In this document: one piece after another, positions 5,101 through 6,643 of the stretch
How positions within the stretch are numbered: the stretch's first letter is position 1
Layout: each line of letters opens with the position of its first letter
NCBI GenBank assembly: GCA_903944255.1
Contig: CAJARE010000217.1
Coordinates: 1 to 6,643 of the forward strand
Direction: 5' to 3'
Source of the DNA: an uncultured beta proteobacterium
GTDB taxonomy: Bacteria; Pseudomonadota; Gammaproteobacteria; Burkholderiales; Burkholderiaceae
Length of the DNA stretch: 6,643 bases
Notes under the pieces: model-generated
Told to the model about the DNA's origin: nothing
The model's input: only the letters and a program-made list of their open reading frames with translations
The model's database searches: none
Program-made: the position numbers and the translations under genes

Positions 5101-5337
5101 GTGAGCTTACTGATACTGCTCTTTGCTCCGGGCATATTTGCAATCTATTGGATTATTCGGATGCAAATATGCCTTTCCAGAATCCGCTATTTAGTGGACA
5201 CCTACGGCATGAGTCGTAAAAAGTTAAAGGCTCTGAAGTGCAAAGAAGTCAAAATCTTACGAGAAAATATTGATCAGCTTCGAGCTCACAATGACGCTTA
5301 TGGGCTCGAAAGCTTAGTAAGACCTTACCGAGCGTAG
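5101..5337 (+). CDS. Putative small membrane protein (78 residues), unrecognised
   Basis: I do not recognise this protein. The first 20 residues (LLILLFAPGIFAIYWII) form one membrane helix. The rest is a basic cytoplasmic-type tail with a likely amphipathic helix MSRKKLKALKCKEVKILRENIDQLRAH (residues 37-63). Only the GTG at 5101 preserves the membrane helix, since the frame is closed by a stop at 5083. There is no Shine-Dalgarno sequence, so expression would depend on coupling to the universal stress gene 10 bp upstream. An ATG at 5161 would give a shorter protein of 58 residues without the helix. Its last 13 bases overlap the convergent acr3 gene. The tidy membrane-helix-plus-charged-helix layout argues for a real gene; the missing ribosome site argues against. 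Confidence 0.5.
   Translation: MSLLILLFAPGIFAIYWIIRMQICLSRIRYLVDTYGMSRKKLKALKCKEVKILRENIDQLRAHNDAYGLESLVRPYRA
5276..5314. repeat. Long imperfect inverted repeat at the convergent gene ends
   Basis: AGCTTCGAGC (5276-5285) and GCTCGAAAGCT (5304-5314) pair over 10 bp with a single bulged A, around an 18-base loop. It lies 10 bases beyond the acr3 stop on the minus strand and inside the end of the plus-strand 78-residue frame. No T-run is adjacent, though ATATTTT follows about 6 bases later on the minus strand. It could be a 3' end hairpin that stabilises or ends the ars transcript. Confidence 0.45.
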
Positions 5338-6368
5338 TAACGTTCTTTAATCCAGAGAGCAATCGTTACCAGGCCAATCATGATTGGCACTTCTACCAGG
5401 GGCCCTATCACTGCTGCAAAAGCGGCACCAGAATTAATCCCAAAGACCGCTATTGCAACAGCAATTGCCAATTCAAAGTTATTGCTTGATGCTGTAAATG
5501 ACAAAGTGCAGCAGCGCTTGTAATCAATCCCCATCTTCCCAGTGACCCAAAAGGTTAACAAAAACATCACAAGGAAGAAAATGAGCAACGGAATAGCAAT
5601 GGTCACTACATCCATCGGCAGACTCAAGATTAAATTACCCTTGAGGCTAAACATCACTACGATAGTAAACAGCAATGAAATTAAGGTGATCTTACCGATG
5701 CGCGGAACAAAATGCTCGTGGTACCACTCTTTAGACACAAACTTGAGCATCACTACTCTAGTCAAAATACCAGCAATGCAGGGTACACCAAGATAGATCA
5801 ATACACTCTGAGCAATCTGCCCCATGCTAACGCTGATCTCTAATCCAGTTAAGCCAAAGTACGGCGGCAACACTGTGAGGAAAAAGTAAGCATAGATACT
5901 AAAGAACAGTACTTGAAAGAGAGCATTAAATGCTATCAAGCCTGCAGCATATTCAGTAGAGCCCTTAGCAAGATCATTCCAGATAATCACCATAGCAATA
6001 CATGGCGCAATACCTATTAATATTAAGCCTGCCATGTATTCTGGGCGATCTGGGACAAACGTGATGGCTAAAAAGAACATCAATGTCGGCGCAATGATCC
6101 AATTCATGAGTAGAGAAATGCCAAATATTCTTTTCTCTTTAAAGACATCAGGCAAATCTTCATAACGCACTTTTGCAAACGGTGGATACATCATCAATAT
6201 GAGACCAACTGCAATAGGAATATTGGTCGTACCTACTTGAAAGCGATTAATGAGCCCTTCGACACCAGGATAAAAGTAGCCTAGACCTATTCCAATGGCC
6301 ATGGCAGTAAAAATCCATATCGTTAGATAGCGATCAAGAAAAGAGAGTTTTTTAGTTAACGTGTTCAT
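5325..6368 (-). CDS. acr3: Arsenite efflux transporter of the ACR3 family
   Basis: The 347-residue inner-membrane protein has about ten hydrophobic helices and the normal length for bacterial ACR3 carriers, which expel arsenite (and sometimes antimonite) using the proton gradient. Key residues are visible: the conserved cysteine in GIAPCIAMVIIWN (C123, fourth helix) and the conserved glutamate in SSNNFELAIAVAI (E299, ninth helix). Their 176-residue separation agrees with the essential Cys/Glu pair of the Corynebacterium Acr3. Other family blocks are MMYPPFAKVRYE (59-70) and GPLVEVPIM (322-330). The start ATG at 6368 overlaps the arsC stop by 4 bases (ATGA) with no strong ribosome site, so translation is probably coupled. 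Some genomes call this gene arsB, but it is unrelated to the ArsB carrier of E. coli. It ends convergently, overlapping the 5101-5337 frame by 13 bp. Confidence 0.95.
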   Translation of the reverse strand: MNTLTKKLSFLDRYLTIWIFTAMAIGIGLGYFYPGVEGLINRFQVGTTNIPIAVGLILMMYPPFAKVRYEDLPDVFKEKRIFGISLLMNWIIAPTLMFFLAITFVPDRPEYMAGLILIGIAPCIAMVIIWNDLAKGSTEYAAGLIAFNALFQVLFFSIYAYFFLTVLPPYFGLTGLEISVSMGQIAQSVLIYLGVPCIAGILTRVVMLKFVSKEWYHEHFVPRIGKITLISLLFTIVVMFSLKGNLILSLPMDVVTIAIPLLIFFLVMFLLTFWVTGKMGIDYKRCCTLSFTASSNNFELAIAVAIAVFGINSGAAFAAVIGPLVEVPIMIGLVTIALWIKERYYAR

Positions 6369-6643
6369 GACTTGGTATGAATCTCTTTGAGACTCATTGA
6401 GTCAAGCTTATCTAGGGGCATGGATGCCAAAATATCAATGCGTTTTTTTAGGCCGTTCATCACTTGATTAAATGCTGCTCTCTTCTCGATATCGGTGCCC
6501 GAGACTTGTGAAGGATCTGGAAAACCCCAATGCGCATTGACTGGTTGGCCAGGCCAAAAAGGACAAACCTCCCCTGCAGCGTTATCGCAAACAGTAATAA
6601 TGAAATCCATTTTTGGAGCATTTGGCTCGCTAAATACATCCCA
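6365..6643 (-). CDS. arsC: Arsenate reductase ArsC, low-molecular-weight phosphatase type, C-terminal part
   Basis: The open frame enters from the window's right edge and ends at 6365, giving 92 residues. They match the C-terminal half of phosphatase-fold arsenate reductases: a strand FIITVCDNAAGEVCPFWPG with two cysteines eight residues apart, the likely resolving pair, then QPVNAHWGFPDPSQVSGTDIEKRAAF and a helical tail. The enzyme reduces arsenate to arsenite in the cytoplasm using thioredoxin or a similar thiol donor. The nucleophilic cysteine loop (CxxNxxRS type) lies beyond the edge, so activity cannot be judged. An internal ATG at 6610 is not the start, because the preceding residues (WDVFSEPNAPK) continue the family pattern. 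It is followed by acr3 with a 4-bp overlap, forming a reduction-export operon; any arsR regulator would be outside the window. Confidence 0.92.
   Translation of the reverse strand, partial: WDVFSEPNAPKMDFIITVCDNAAGEVCPFWPGQPVNAHWGFPDPSQVSGTDIEKRAAFNQVMNGLKKRIDILASMPLDKLDSMSLKEIHTKS

Noticed and set aside
4907..5143. Minus-strand open frame of 78 codons
   Set aside because: Mostly opposite the universal stress protein's ATP-binding motif; it has no start signals or family resemblance.
5542..5796. Plus-strand open frame of 84 codons
   Set aside because: Antisense to the membrane helices of acr3, where long spurious frames are common.

Overview
The window looks like chromosomal DNA from a low-GC betaproteobacterium. 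Polynucleobacter (Burkholderiaceae) is my best guess, because the proteins read like Burkholderiales families while the DNA is clearly AT-richer than most Burkholderiales. That placement rests on protein style and base composition, not on a search. Coding density is high, no gap exceeds about 135 bases, and I see no rRNA, tRNA, CRISPR array, transposon or phage gene.

Layout. Bases 1-533 (minus) hold the N-terminal part of the tRNA-dihydrouridine synthase dusA, cut by the window edge. Just upstream of it on the same strand (538-1025) is a two-gene type II toxin-antitoxin module: a ParD-like antitoxin followed by a RelE/ParE-family toxin. Its extended -10 promoter carries a 12-bp-arm palindrome that looks like the autoregulatory operator. 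The toxin stop and the dusA start are only 4 bp apart, so dusA may be read from the toxin-antitoxin transcript.

Bases 1159-1790 (minus) are a two-gene operon with a 4-bp overlap. It encodes a small protein related to the third domain of eRF1/Pelota ('translational machinery protein') and an 83-residue protein I do not recognise. A perfect FNR-type box (TTGATTTAAATCAA) lies about 70 bp upstream, near -41 relative to a candidate -10, which suggests induction by low oxygen. Bases 1921-2814 (minus) encode an RluA-family pseudouridine synthase.

A divergent intergenic region then leads to plus-strand genes: a membrane-anchored, FMN/[3Fe-4S] glutamate-synthase-domain protein (2906-4540), a single-domain universal stress protein with a complete ATP-binding motif (4665-5090), and a small putative membrane protein (5101-5337). 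The last converges on, and overlaps by 13 bp, the end of an arsenic resistance operon on the minus strand: arsC (truncated by the window edge) followed by the arsenite exporter gene acr3, with a 4-bp start/stop overlap.

Working together: arsC and acr3 form a reduce-and-export pathway for arsenate. Three genes concern RNA or translation (dusA, the pseudouridine synthase, the eRF1-domain protein), and the universal stress protein and toxin-antitoxin module are stress-type functions. The least-described item is the FNR-box-driven eRF1-domain-3/unknown-protein operon, a candidate oxygen-responsive ribosome or translation stress system. That role is inference.
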